A model generated the notes under the pieces. The model did not search any database. It was not told the DNA's origin and saw nothing but the letters and a program-made list of their open reading frames with translations. The translations under genes were made by a program, and so were the position numbers. From NCBI RefSeq assembly GCF_001610975.1, contig NZ_CP013342.1:1488001-1552000 (forward strand): a stretch of 64,000 nucleotides of DNA. Direction: 5' to 3'. This DNA comes from Sphingopyxis terrae subsp. terrae NBRC 15098. GTDB lineage: Bacteria; Pseudomonadota; Alphaproteobacteria; Sphingomonadales; Sphingomonadaceae. Shown here piece by piece: positions 9,251 to 17,807 of this stretch. Each line of letters opens with the position of its first letter. Position 1 is the first letter of the stretch.

Positions 9251-10138
9251 CTATGCAAAACGCGGCCGATATGTCCCGTCATCGGCGCGCGCCACGAACA
9301 ACGAATGAGGGGCCCCGAAATGCGCGGGGACGATGCGCGCTCCCCTGGCGCTCGCGCGCTCGAGCAGATGCCGCCGGCTCGCGGCCGCCTGCACCCTGTC
9401 CTCGCAATAGACGCTGTTCCAATCGGGGCGCAGCACCTGCATCGGGTGATGCAATATGTCGCCGGTGAAGAGTGCAACCTGACCTTGATCCTCGACTTCG
9501 AGGACCATGTGACCGGGCGTGTGCCCCGGAAAGGTCCGGGCGCGCATCCCGGGGGCGATCTCGGCGCCATCGTCGATCAGTTCGGCGAGGCCCGCGTCGA
9601 TGATCGGCAGGACGCTGTCCTCGAAGACATTAGCGTTGACCCCCGCACCGGCGAGGGTCGCGTAAAGTGGCTTTTCGGGATTCCAGGCCGCTTCGTCCGC
9701 GCGCGGGAAATAGTAGCGCGCGTTGGGGAAGGTCGGCAGCCAGCTGTCCTCGCGCCATTCGGTGTTCCACCCCACATGGTCGATGTGAAGATGCGTGCAG
9801 AAGACCTTGTCGATATCGCCTGCTGCGAACCCTGCCGCCTCCAACTCCGCAAGAAATGGCGTCGCGAGATTGCCGAAGATCGGAATGCCGGGACGATCCT
9901 TGCCGTTGCCCGCGCCGGTATCGACAATGATCCGCTCGGTTCCGGTATCGATAAGCCAGCTTTGCAGATAGCCGTAGATCATCCCGTCACGAAAAAAGGC
10001 GGGCTCGAAACCCGCCACCTGGGCGGCGAAGGCAGCGTCCTCATATTCCGCGAAGAGTGCCTCGGGCGGACTGAAGCCGCCCTGCCACTCCTCGAGACGG
10101 AAGACACGGTAGCGGCCGATATTGAACGCTGCCTCCAT
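9251..10138 (-). CDS. MBL-fold metallo-hydrolase, lactonase-like
   Basis: The product, about 295 residues, has the zinc motif THLHIDHVGW (HxHxDH), a downstream FPGHTPGH and FTGDILHHP, with a C-terminal VPAHFG histidine. This is the metallo-beta-lactamase fold as in AHL lactonases and related esterases. The ATG at 10138 is favoured because GGAG lies 9 bases upstream; a TTG at 10153, directly after the receptor stop, is in frame but is itself part of that ribosome binding site. Between the TonB receptor and the P450, it could open the lactone or ester made by the Baeyer-Villiger enzyme. Hydrolysis of another ester is equally possible. Confidence 0.85.
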   Translation of the reverse strand: MEAAFNIGRYRVFRLEEWQGGFSPPEALFAEYEDAAFAAQVAGFEPAFFRDGMIYGYLQSWLIDTGTERIIVDTGAGNGKDRPGIPIFGNLATPFLAELEAAGFAAGDIDKVFCTHLHIDHVGWNTEWREDSWLPTFPNARYYFPRADEAAWNPEKPLYATLAGAGVNANVFEDSVLPIIDAGLAELIDDGAEIAPGMRARTFPGHTPGHMVLEVEDQGQVALFTGDILHHPMQVLRPDWNSVYCEDRVQAAASRRHLLERASARGARIVPAHFGAPHSLFVARADDGTYRPRFA

Positions 10139-10153
10139 GCCGCAATACTCCAA

Positions 10154-12436
10154 TCAGAAATCGACCCCGAGCGTCACGCCGTAGGTCCGCGGCGGTCGCA
10201 GCGATCCCACCGACACAAAGCTGTAGAGCGGCGCGGAGATGATCGTGTTGGCGAGCGCATATTTGTCGGTCAGATTCTTGCCCCACAGCGCGAGCGACCA
10301 GCGTTCGTCGGGCGACCGGTAGGTAATGCTCGCATTGACCAGCGCGAACGCCTGCTGCCGCGCGTCGCGGTTGTTGAATTCGGTGAAGAAGACCTCGTCC
10401 TGCAGATTGACGTCGGCGGAAAGGTCGAGGAAGCCGGCGCTGCCGAGCTGGAAACGCTGGTCGGCAAAGGCCGCGACCGTAAATTTGGGCGCGTTCGACA
10501 AGCGGTTGCCCGACAGATCGACGAGGGCCGGGTCGGTCGGACAGGCCGGATACTGCGGCCTGCCGGGACTGCCCGCCCCATAATAGCCGTTGCAGAATTC
10601 CTTGTATTTCGCGTTGAGATAGGTGCCGTAGACCCGGATCGTGGTGTTCTCTCCGGGACGGAAATTGGCTTCGAGCTCGACCCCGTAGTTGCGCGCCGAC
10701 GCGGCGTTGATCGTCTCGACGATGCTGTTGGCGTTGACGAAACCGACCTGCAGATTGCTGTAATCATAATAGAAGACGGCACCGGCGAAGCCGAATTTGC
10801 GGTCGGCGGTTTCCCCGCGGAAGCCCGCCTCGTAGCTCCAGACATATTCGGGGTCGATGACCGAGTTGATGCTGCCGATGTTGACGACACCCGATTTGAA
10901 GCCGCGCGTGACCTTACCGTAAAAGAGCGTGCCGCCCGGGGTGCGATATTCGATCGCGAACTTGGGCGTGATCGCATCCCAGCTGCCGCTCTTGTCGGTC
11001 GGGATATCGAGGCCCTGCGCCTCGAAGGTGAAACGCCCCACCCCGCTGCGCTTTTCCCAATTATAGCGTGCGCCGGCCGTCAGCGTCAGGTCGGGCAGCA
11101 GCTCGTATGATGCTTCGAGATAGGCGCCCGCCGCCTTGGTCTTGACGGTGCCGCGCTGGAGATAATTGCCGTTGTCGAACTGGTCGGCAGGCAAACTGGT
11201 GCCCAGAACGATGTTGAAATAGGATGCTAGGTTGACGGTCGGCACGCGAACCTCGCCGAACAGACGTTCGTCGAAATAGGTTGCGCCGCCCAAGAGCGAC
11301 AAGCCGCCGGTCTTGTAGGTGAAATTAACCTCCTGGCTGAACGACTTGCTGTCCTCGGTATAGTTGTTCTGACCGAAGGCATTGATATCGCTGACGTCGA
11401 GATCGTCGCGATTGAAACGCTTGAACTTGCGGTAGGCGGTGGTGGAAACCACCGAGAGATCGCCCGAATCCCACGTCAAAATGCCCTGAACGCTCGATCC
11501 GTCGCGCTTGTTGACCGCGTCTTCGTCGGAGTAGATGTTGCGCAGGTTGGGCTTTTCGCCGCGCGCCGCATAATAGTCGAAGATCGTTTTGCCGCCGAGA
11601 AGCGACGACGCCAGCCCCGCCTCGGGAACCACGGTCGGACCGAAATAGTGGAAGGCATAATTGTTGTCGTCCTCCTTGAAGTGATCGGCGACAATCAGCA
11701 GGTCAAGGTTCGAGGAGAATTTTGCGAGCAGCGATCCGCGAATGGCATAGGCATCGCGGTCATCGACAGGATTGCCGGTGAACAAGTTGGTGCCGTAGCC
11801 GTCGCGCTTTTCATATTTGCCCGCGACGCGAAACATCAGATTTTCGCCGGTGATCGGCCCCCCCAGCGCGCCTTCGAGCGTCCGCGCGTCATAATTGCCG
11901 TAAGAGGCACGGGCATAGCCGCCGAATTGGGAGGTCGGCCGCGCGGTGACGATATTGATGACGCCGCCGGTCGCGCCGCGGCCATATGTCGTGCCCTGCG
12001 GTCCGCGCAGCACTTCGATCTGCTGAACGTCGTAGAAGCCGCTGAGCTGCGCCGCCGGGCGGCTGATCATCGCGCCATTCTGCAGGAAGGCCACGGCGCC
12101 GTCGGCGCCAAGGTCGATACTGGTGAGGCCGATGCCGCGAATGAAGGTGCGGTTGACGCCGAATTGATCGCCGACCGAGACATTGGGCACCGCCGAGGCG
12201 AGATCGCCGGCGTCTTCGATGCCGCCCGCGCCGACATCGCCAGCACCGAGAACCGAAATCGAGCCCCCTGTATCTTCCAGCGACTTGCCGGACTTGGTTG
12301 CCGTTACGATGATGGCACCATCCTCGCCGGCCTCGGTGCCGCTATCGCGCGCGGTCTCTTGGGCAAACGCTGGCGCTGCGACGGCAATCGAAGCCGTGGC
12401 AGCCGCCGACAGCAGTAGCTTGACCTTGAAATTCAT
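10154..12436 (-). CDS. TonB-dependent outer-membrane receptor
   Basis: The 760-residue protein begins with a signal peptide (MNFKVKLLLSAAATA to APAFAQ) and a TonB box-like stretch DGAIIVTATK. The plug domain follows (about residues 45-160, with QIEVLRGPQGTTYGRGATGG), then a barrel ending in the usual aromatic VTLGVDF. It would use the proton-motive force through TonB to import a ligand across the outer membrane. GAGAGGCGAT precedes the ATG. Position at the head of the hydrolase-P450 unit, and an operator-like site 35 bases upstream, indicate a dedicated substrate receptor and not a siderophore receptor, though the sequence alone does not decide. Confidence 0.93.
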   Translation of the reverse strand: MNFKVKLLLSAAATASIAVAAPAFAQETARDSGTEAGEDGAIIVTATKSGKSLEDTGGSISVLGAGDVGAGGIEDAGDLASAVPNVSVGDQFGVNRTFIRGIGLTSIDLGADGAVAFLQNGAMISRPAAQLSGFYDVQQIEVLRGPQGTTYGRGATGGVINIVTARPTSQFGGYARASYGNYDARTLEGALGGPITGENLMFRVAGKYEKRDGYGTNLFTGNPVDDRDAYAIRGSLLAKFSSNLDLLIVADHFKEDDNNYAFHYFGPTVVPEAGLASSLLGGKTIFDYYAARGEKPNLRNIYSDEDAVNKRDGSSVQGILTWDSGDLSVVSTTAYRKFKRFNRDDLDVSDINAFGQNNYTEDSKSFSQEVNFTYKTGGLSLLGGATYFDERLFGEVRVPTVNLASYFNIVLGTSLPADQFDNGNYLQRGTVKTKAAGAYLEASYELLPDLTLTAGARYNWEKRSGVGRFTFEAQGLDIPTDKSGSWDAITPKFAIEYRTPGGTLFYGKVTRGFKSGVVNIGSINSVIDPEYVWSYEAGFRGETADRKFGFAGAVFYYDYSNLQVGFVNANSIVETINAASARNYGVELEANFRPGENTTIRVYGTYLNAKYKEFCNGYYGAGSPGRPQYPACPTDPALVDLSGNRLSNAPKFTVAAFADQRFQLGSAGFLDLSADVNLQDEVFFTEFNNRDARQQAFALVNASITYRSPDERWSLALWGKNLTDKYALANTIISAPLYSFVSVGSLRPPRTYGVTLGVDF

Positions 12437-12470
12437 ATCGCCTCTCCCTGATATACCGGGCTTATAATTA

Positions 12471-12485
12471 TCTACCCGTCAGTAT
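12471..12485. promoter_or_regulatory. Operator-like site B upstream of TonB receptor
   Basis: TCTACCCGTCAGTAT, preceded by AATTA and followed by TT, lies 35 bases before the receptor start. It matches site C (13301) at 11 of 15 positions including flanks of the same AATTA, and shares TAC..G.CAGTAT with site A. Overlap with the expected promoter zone suggests repression. Confidence 0.55.
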
Positions 12486-12555
12486 TTGATTATCTGTTTG
12501 GGCCAATCGGGTATCGAAACCCGCTCCGTTTTCCGCCTGTGTCAGATTCCCTTTG

Positions 12556-13173
12556 CTATTCCGCGCCTGCCAGCCGCAGCGCGGCCTCGACCAGATATTC
12601 GATGACCTCGTCAGCGGTGCGTTGGCCGGTCGGCGAATACCATGTCGGGATCCAGCTGATGAGGCCGCCAATCCAGACCGCGATGAACGGATCAATGTCG
12701 GCGCGGAATTCGCCGCTTGCGACGCCTTCGCGAATCATCGTGCCGATCTGGTGATCGAAGCTGTGCCGCAGCCGGAGGATGCGCTTGTAATCATCAGCGG
12801 AGAGATGCTTCATCTCTCGCTGATAGACGACGACATATTCCTGCCGGTCGATGACAATCCGCCCGACCTTACGCACGACTTCGGCAAGCTTTGCACGGTG
12901 GCTCTCATGCTGATGCGCCAGCACATCCTCGAGCACCGCGAGGGCCTCGCTGATGCCGACCTCGCAGATAGCCGCAAGGATCGCTTCCTTGTTCCGGAAA
13001 TAGGAATAGAGAAAGGGCTTGGTGACGCTGAGCTGGTTGGCGACATTGTCGAGGGTGCAGCTGCTGTAGCCGCGCTCGTAAAAAAGATGGCTCGCAGCCT
13101 CGACGATGCGGTTGACCTTGAAGGCAACGAACTCGGATTTGAGCGAGGCACCGGGGGCGCGCGGATTGATCAT
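12556..13173 (-). CDS. TetR/AcrR family transcriptional regulator
   Basis: The N-terminal helix-turn-helix reads ERGYSSCTLDNVANQLSVTK then PFLYSYFRNKEAILAAI, the standard TetR arrangement. The C-terminal ligand-binding part ends with a conserved TADEVIEYLVEAALRLAG. I take the ATG at 13173 (MINPRAPG); another in-frame start at 13200 would add nine residues. It lies 119 bases upstream of the TonB receptor on the same strand, with operator-like sites on both sides. I infer that it represses itself, the receptor unit and the divergent catabolic promoters at 2 kb until an acyl-CoA or other intermediate releases it. Confidence 0.9.
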   Translation of the reverse strand: MINPRAPGASLKSEFVAFKVNRIVEAASHLFYERGYSSCTLDNVANQLSVTKPFLYSYFRNKEAILAAICEVGISEALAVLEDVLAHQHESHRAKLAEVVRKVGRIVIDRQEYVVVYQREMKHLSADDYKRILRLRHSFDHQIGTMIREGVASGEFRADIDPFIAVWIGGLISWIPTWYSPTGQRTADEVIEYLVEAALRLAGAE

Positions 13174-13300
13174 GGAATCACTGGACACGGCCACCGTCAT
13201 AGCATCGACCCAAGGCAGTCGGATAGTGACACCAAAATCTCCCTCCGCGGTGCCATTCTGTCGATGGCGAGCCGTTGGGATAACTATGCCGCAAAAATTA

Positions 13301-13315
13301 TCTACCTGCTAGTAG
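13301..13315. promoter_or_regulatory. Operator-like site C upstream of TetR gene
   Basis: TCTACCTGCTAGTAG is imperfectly palindromic (CTAC and GTAG ends) and embedded in AATTA...TTT exactly like site B. It lies about 128 bases upstream of the preferred tetR start, fitting autoregulation. Confidence 0.55.
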
Positions 13316-13596
13316 TTTTTACAGGATGTCGGTATTTTTGCGGAACTGCGGCGAAAACGCCGCCGGGGTTACCATGGGGGCAGTCGCGAAAAGCGTTGCC
13401 GCCGCGACCAGTCAGGCTGCGAATGATGCGGTCAGCCGATCAAGCCTTGCACCCGTTGCCTTGACCTTTTGCCGATCGGGCGGGTTCTGGCGGCGGTGCG
13501 CCTGGCCCGATGGGTCAAGCGCACCGCCCGCTGACGACTGTGGGTCGCAGATCGCCGTCAGCGATTGCGAATAGAGCCCAAGCCTGCATGCGGTTC

Positions 13597-13616
13597 ATCC
13601 TCCAGATGGAGGATGG
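13597..13616. repeat. Perfect 9-base-arm inverted repeat
   Basis: CATCCTCCA-GA-TGGAGGATG lies 16 bases downstream of the LuxR gene stop. The two-base spacer is too small for a good hairpin loop without opening the top pairs, and no T-run follows on the gene strand. A protein-binding palindrome is therefore as likely as a terminator. The 10-mer CAGATGGAGG from its right half recurs at 14731, just upstream of the LuxR start. Confidence 0.5.
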
Positions 13617-13631
13617 GACGGAGTTTTTCGA

Positions 13632-14714
13632 CTAGTTCGGAGCGGTTGCACCGAGCCGCGCCAGCAGCCCGGCAAGGTCGGACTGCCGTGACGTGCCCGT
13701 TTTCTCGAGCACACTGCGAATTTGGCTGCGCACTGTGCTGATGGCGACACAGCCCGATGCCGCGATTGCCTCTGGCGTTTCGCCGCGTGCGATACCACTG
13801 GCAACGCGCGCTTCCGACGGCGTCAGGTCAAAAAGCGACTTCATCAGCGTTGCCGAAGGCACGCGATCCGAAGCGACCGGCACCATCATCAGCAAGGCAT
13901 AGGAATCCCCAAAAACATCGTGCGCACCGCGCTGAACCGGGATCAGATGCGCGACCTGCCGGGGCATTCCCGCCGCGTCACGTACCGGAAACGATCGCGC
14001 GCTGATGGCGGGTGCCGAGGTCAGCGATGCCAGGGCGTCGTCGAGGAGCGCATCTGCCTGCCTGTCCGCCAGTCGCAGGCGGCCGTGGGCACCCAATATC
14101 ACAAGCGGTGACACATCGGTGCCAAGCGGGCTCATCTCGACAACTTCACCGCCTGCGCGCAGGAGAAAGGCAGGCAGGTGCATCGCGGTCAGCGCCTCGG
14201 CGGCGCCCTGCGCGCGCTTGTGCTGCATACGCGCGCTCACGAGCGCGCTGCGCGCCAGATGCGGGCGCAGCAGATTGAGCCGTGCCACGCTTTCGGCCGC
14301 CACCGGGCCTTCAGAAAAGGCGCGCTCGACGCTGAACACGATATTGTCGCCGGTCGGCACCTGGACCCCGGTTCCCGCCGACCATCCCAGCCCGCGCGGA
14401 CGGAAAAAATCGCGATACACCGGATCGGCATCGATTTCCGCATCGCTCCAGAAATCATGCTCGACGAAAAAGGAGGGTTCCTCGCGGCCCATCAGGCAAA
14501 CGCGCCGGCTGCATTTGCCGAACCATCCTTCCTCCACATAGGCCGCAAAGACGTCGGCTACGCGCTCGGAAGCGGTCCAGTTCAGGGCCTTGCGCGCCGA
14601 GAAGAGAAGCCCACCCGCCGAACCCGCGAGCGCTGCCACCTCGTCGAGAACCGCCGGCCATGCCTCCGGGACCACCGAGCATTCGTAAATCCGATCGACA
14701 AGTCCGTCTTGCAT
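13632..14714 (-). CDS. LuxR-type helix-turn-helix regulator
   Basis: The protein has about 360 residues from the ATG at 14714, which has GGGGATC upstream; a longer frame to 14798 is possible. The last 65 residues form a LuxR/GerE domain (LTPSEARVASGIARGETPEA, then STVRSQIRSVLEKTGTSRQS). The N-terminal 290 residues match no receiver or autoinducer motif that I recognise; such proteins in sphingomonads often carry a PAS-like sensory region. It is divergent from the arsenic operon but separated by about 350 bases, and there is no evidence that it controls arsenic genes. Target unknown. Confidence 0.8.
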   Translation of the reverse strand: MQDGLVDRIYECSVVPEAWPAVLDEVAALAGSAGGLLFSARKALNWTASERVADVFAAYVEEGWFGKCSRRVCLMGREEPSFFVEHDFWSDAEIDADPVYRDFFRPRGLGWSAGTGVQVPTGDNIVFSVERAFSEGPVAAESVARLNLLRPHLARSALVSARMQHKRAQGAAEALTAMHLPAFLLRAGGEVVEMSPLGTDVSPLVILGAHGRLRLADRQADALLDDALASLTSAPAISARSFPVRDAAGMPRQVAHLIPVQRGAHDVFGDSYALLMMVPVASDRVPSATLMKSLFDLTPSEARVASGIARGETPEAIAASGCVAISTVRSQIRSVLEKTGTSRQSDLAGLLARLGATAPN

Positions 14715-15011
14715 TCTTGATCCCCGCGGGCAGATGGAGGCATTGTCGTCACCTTGGTCCAAATGGCAAGTGTAAGGAGCGCAGCCCGTAAAACGCATCT
14801 GTCCAACCCGGTTGAGGCTTTACACGGCGGCCGGCTCTCCCAAGCAAAGATTGTCGGGCATGTGCCTGAAGCCACACGTAGCGCCGGATATCTGACGGCC
14901 TGAGAGTTGCCATCCGCGCGTTAGGGTAAACTCATCTTGGCACATAGATGCCGTGAGCGGGAGCCATCCACCTCATCTGCTTCGGGCACCGAAACGAAAG
15001 TGATATTAACG

Positions 15012-15066
15012 CATCGGGAATTTGCGATTGTTATTGCCAGATGGAAATCCATCGGGTAATTTCGAT
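15012..15066. promoter_or_regulatory. Two tandem ArsR operator-like boxes
   Basis: CATCGGGAATTTGCGAT (15012-15028) and CATCGGGTAATTTCGAT (15050-15066) are near-identical direct repeats, each an ATCG-N8-CGAT inverted repeat. They are 38 bases apart, start to start, and the second touches the arsR start codon. This fits two ArsR dimer sites blocking the promoter and translation start region. Confidence 0.65.
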
Positions 15067-15068
15067 GA

Positions 15069-15398
15069 ATGACTACTGACGCAGCCCTGCTGGCGCTCGC
15101 CGCGCTCGCGCATCCGACCCGGCTCAATGCCTTCCGTCTGCTTGTGCGATACGAGCCCGAAGGTCTCTCGACAGGACAGCTCGTCAAACATTCTGGACTG
15201 ACGCAGAGCACCTTCTCGACGCATCTCGCTGTGCTCGCCAAGGCTGGACTCGTGCAGTCAGAGAAGCGCGGACGCAACATCATCCAGCGCGCCGAGATTG
15301 ATGCCCTTCGCGGCCTGATGCTTTTCCTCGCCAAAGATTGCTGTGAGGGGCGCGCCGAACTCTGTGAACCGCTGCTCGCCGAACTCGCCTGCTGCTGA
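15069..15398 (+). CDS. arsR: ArsR-family metalloregulator
   Basis: The 109-residue winged-helix protein reads ALAHPTRLNAFRLLVRYEPE, then LSTGQLVKHSGLTQSTFSTHLAVLAKAGLVQ, the ArsR DNA-binding helices. Instead of the E. coli CVC motif in the recognition helix, cysteines cluster at the C-terminus (DCCEGRAELC and a final ACC), a pattern known from alternative As(III)-binding ArsR types. It heads the arsC-acr3-arsH operon and the tandem boxes touch its start, so autorepression relieved by arsenite is expected. Confidence 0.92.
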   Translation: MTTDAALLALAALAHPTRLNAFRLLVRYEPEGLSTGQLVKHSGLTQSTFSTHLAVLAKAGLVQSEKRGRNIIQRAEIDALRGLMLFLAKDCCEGRAELCEPLLAELACC

Positions 15399-15411
15399 TC
15401 GGGATTGAGCC

Positions 15412-15840
15412 GTGGCCGACATTATCATCTATCACAATCCCGATTGCGGCACCTCACGCAACACGCTTGGCCTCATCCGCAACGCGGGGATCGAACCGCA
15501 TATCGTCGAATATCTGCAGTCGCCGCCCACGCGTAGGCTGCTCGAACAGTTGATCGCCCGCGCTGGGATAGCACCGCGAGACCTCCTGCGGCAGAAAGGC
15601 ACGCCTTACGTCCAGCTCGGCCTCGACGATCCCGCGCTCAGCGATGCGGAACTCATCGACGCGATGATGGCGCATCCCATTCTGATCAACCGTCCGCTCG
15701 TCGTATCACCCCTCGGTGTGAGGCTCTGCCGCCCTTCCGAAGCCGTACTCGACATCCTTCCGGCGAGGCAGCTTGGCGCCTTCGCCAAGGAGGACGGCGA
15801 GCAGGTGGTCGACGACGCCGGCAACCGCATCGGCGACTGA
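15412..15840 (+). CDS. arsC: Arsenate reductase, glutaredoxin-dependent type
   Basis: The 142-residue protein contains HNPDCGTSRNT with the catalytic Cys at residue 12 and the arginines of the anion site (DLLRQKG, INRPLVV, VRLCRPSE), as in plasmid R773 ArsC. It reduces As(V) to As(III) with glutathione and glutaredoxin in the cytoplasm. Translation starts at GTG, 14 bases after the arsR stop. It feeds arsenite to the exporter encoded next. Confidence 0.95.
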   Translation: MADIIIYHNPDCGTSRNTLGLIRNAGIEPHIVEYLQSPPTRRLLEQLIARAGIAPRDLLRQKGTPYVQLGLDDPALSDAELIDAMMAHPILINRPLVVSPLGVRLCRPSEAVLDILPARQLGAFAKEDGEQVVDDAGNRIGD

Positions 15841-15843
15841 TCG

Positions 15844-16902
15844 ATGCCGCAGATCAAAGGCGAACGCCTGTCGTTCCTCGACCGCTATCTGACGCTCTGG
15901 ATATTCCTGGCGATGGCCTTGGGGGTGCTTCTCGGAACCATCTTCGAGGGCCTCCCAAGCGCGATCGAGGCGCTGTCGATCGGCACGACCAACATCCCGA
16001 TCGCGCTCGGCCTGATCCTGATGATGTATCCGCCGCTCGCCCGCGTGCGCTATAGCGAGCTTCCGCGCGTGTTCGACGACCGACGCGTGCTTGCGATCTC
16101 GCTCGTCCAGAACTGGATCATCGGCCCTGCGCTGATGTTCGGGCTCGCCATTCTCTTTCTTGCGGACCGACCCGAATATATGACCGGCCTGATCCTGATC
16201 GGGCTTGCGCGCTGCATCGCGATGGTCATCGTCTGGAACCAGCTCGCGAAAGGCGACAATCAATATGTCGCGGCGCTCGTCGCCTTCAACTCGATCTTCC
16301 AGATTCTCTTCTTCAGCGTCTATGCCTGGTTCTTCCTCACCATCCTGCCGCCGCTGTTCGGGCTTGAAGGCAGCGTCATCGACGTGAGCTTCTGGACGAT
16401 CGCTAAAGCGGTTCTCATCTATCTCGGCATTCCCTTTTTCGCCGGATATCTGACGCGCCATATCCTTGCGAAGGCAAAGGGCAACGATTGGTACGAGACA
16501 CGCTTCCTGCCGCGGATCGCTCCGATCACGCTCGCCGCGCTGCTATTCACCATCGTCGCGATGTTCAGCCTCAAGGGCGGCGAGATCGTCAGCATTCCCG
16601 CCGACGTTGTTCGCATCGCGATCCCGCTTACGATTTACTTCGTCATCCAGTTCCTGATCAGCTTCTGGATGGGTAAACTCATCGACGCCGATTACCCGCG
16701 CACGACCGCGGTCGCCTTCACCGCCGCAGGCAATAATTTCGAACTCGCGATTGCCGTCTCGGTTGCTGCCTTCGGCCTCGCCTCGCCCGTCGCCTTCGCA
16801 GCAGTTATCGGCCCGCTCGTCGAGGTCCCCGTCCTCATCCTCCTCGTCGGTGTGGCGTTTCGCCTCGGCCGCCGCTGGTTCCCCGCAACCACCCCACGGT
16901 AG
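15844..16902 (+). CDS. acr3: Acr3-type arsenite efflux permease
   Basis: The 352-residue protein has about ten membrane helices and the Acr3 signatures [19 protein letters not shown] and [15 protein letters not shown], the latter with the conserved Cys thought to be needed for As(III) transport. [13 protein letters not shown] near residue 300 is also typical. It exports arsenite as an antiporter in the inner membrane. It begins 3 bases after arsC, so translation is probably coupled. It is often called arsB in operon naming but is not the ArsB family. Confidence 0.94.
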   Translation: MPQIKGERLSFLDRYLTLWIFLAMALGVLLGTIFEGLPSAIEALSIGTTNIPIALGLILMMYPPLARVRYSELPRVFDDRRVLAISLVQNWIIGPALMFGLAILFLADRPEYMTGLILIGLARCIAMVIVWNQLAKGDNQYVAALVAFNSIFQILFFSVYAWFFLTILPPLFGLEGSVIDVSFWTIAKAVLIYLGIPFFAGYLTRHILAKAKGNDWYETRFLPRIAPITLAALLFTIVAMFSLKGGEIVSIPADVVRIAIPLTIYFVIQFLISFWMGKLIDADYPRTTAVAFTAAGNNFELAIAVSVAAFGLASPVAFAAVIGPLVEVPVLILLVGVAFRLGRRWFPATTPR

Positions 16903-16910
16903 ACTAGCTC

Positions 16911-17666
16911 ATGTCAGACCAAAACTTCGCGCGCCTGCGCGCACTCGTCGACCCCGACCACTTTCCGGCGCTCAGGCCCCAATATCTGCGCGCACAACCG
17001 GCGCTCGGTCTCGGCCCGCTCGATCCCGCGCCGCGCATTTTGCTGCTCTACGGCAGCTTGCGGGAACGCTCCTACTCCCGTCTCGTCGTCGAAGAGAGCG
17101 CGCGGCTGCTCCAGCTGTTCGGCTGCGAAACGCGGATCTTCGATCCCTCCGACCTTCCGCTTCCTGACCAGATCGCAGATGATGATCATCCGGCGGTCGA
17201 GGAGCTTCGCCAGCATTCGCTCTGGTCCGAAGGCCAGGTCTGGTGCAGCCCCGAACGCCACGGTCAGATCACCGGGATCATGAAGGCGCAGATCGATCAC
17301 CTGCCGCTCGCTTATAAGGGACTCCGCCCGACGCAGGGCCGCACGCTCGCGGTAATGCAGGTCTCGGCGGGATCGCAATCGTTCAACAGCGTCAACACGC
17401 TGCGCATCCTTGGCCGCTGGATGCGGATGATCACCATTCCCAACCAGTCGAGCGTCGCGAAGGCCTATCAGGAGTTTGATAAGGCGGGCCGGATGCTGCC
17501 ATCGAGCTATTATGACCGGATTGTCGATGTCGCCGAGGAGCTAGTGCGCTTCACCGTGCTCACGCGCGGCCATGCCGACCAGCTCGTCGACCGCTACTCG
17601 GAGCGGAAGGACCGGAACGAACCCGTCGTCACGCCAGCAGAGCTCGCGGGAATTCCGGGCACATAA
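16911..17666 (+). CDS. arsH: ArsH, NADPH-dependent FMN reductase
   Basis: The 251-residue flavodoxin-fold protein has [18 protein letters not shown] and the ArsH-specific stretch [20 protein letters not shown], followed by [20 protein letters not shown]. ArsH reduces quinones or azo dyes and oxidises trivalent organoarsenicals such as methylarsenite to the less toxic pentavalent form. It starts 8 bases after acr3 and ends the ars operon; the inverted repeat at 17717 lies 50 bases downstream. Confidence 0.95.
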   Translation: MSDQNFARLRALVDPDHFPALRPQYLRAQPALGLGPLDPAPRILLLYGSLRERSYSRLVVEESARLLQLFGCETRIFDPSDLPLPDQIADDDHPAVEELRQHSLWSEGQVWCSPERHGQITGIMKAQIDHLPLAYKGLRPTQGRTLAVMQVSAGSQSFNSVNTLRILGRWMRMITIPNQSSVAKAYQEFDKAGRMLPSSYYDRIVDVAEELVRFTVLTRGHADQLVDRYSERKDRNEPVVTPAELAGIPGT

Positions 17667-17716
17667 TGTTCGCAAAGCGCGCCCGGCAACTTGCGCAACG
17701 GTGCTCCTGGCGTAAG

Positions 17717-17748
17717 CAGATGCTTAAATCCGCGAGCATAAGCATCTG
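17717..17748. repeat. 10-base-arm inverted repeat between arsH and cytochrome b561
   Basis: CAGATGCTTA (17717-17726) and TAAGCATCTG (17739-17748) are perfect complements with a 12-base spacer, so the half-site centres are 22 bases, two helical turns, apart. No T-run follows, and the site lies 60 bases before the b561 start. An operator for that gene pair, perhaps for the LuxR protein encoded with it, seems more likely than an arsH terminator. Confidence 0.55.
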
Positions 17749-17807
17749 ACCGATGGCCCGGCGGCGTCAGCCATGATCGGATCCTTCGAGCAACGAAGGA
17801 AAAGAGC

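Larger units (their letters stand above)
13174..13631. other. Intergenic region with TetR site and palindrome
   Basis: No convincing gene is present in this stretch. It contains the operator-like site C at 13301-13315 and a tight palindrome at 13597-13616. A plus-strand frame of 82 codons at 13326 exists, but its composition (many Cys, Ser and Ala, no motif) and lack of a ribosome binding site argue against coding. Confidence 0.6.
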
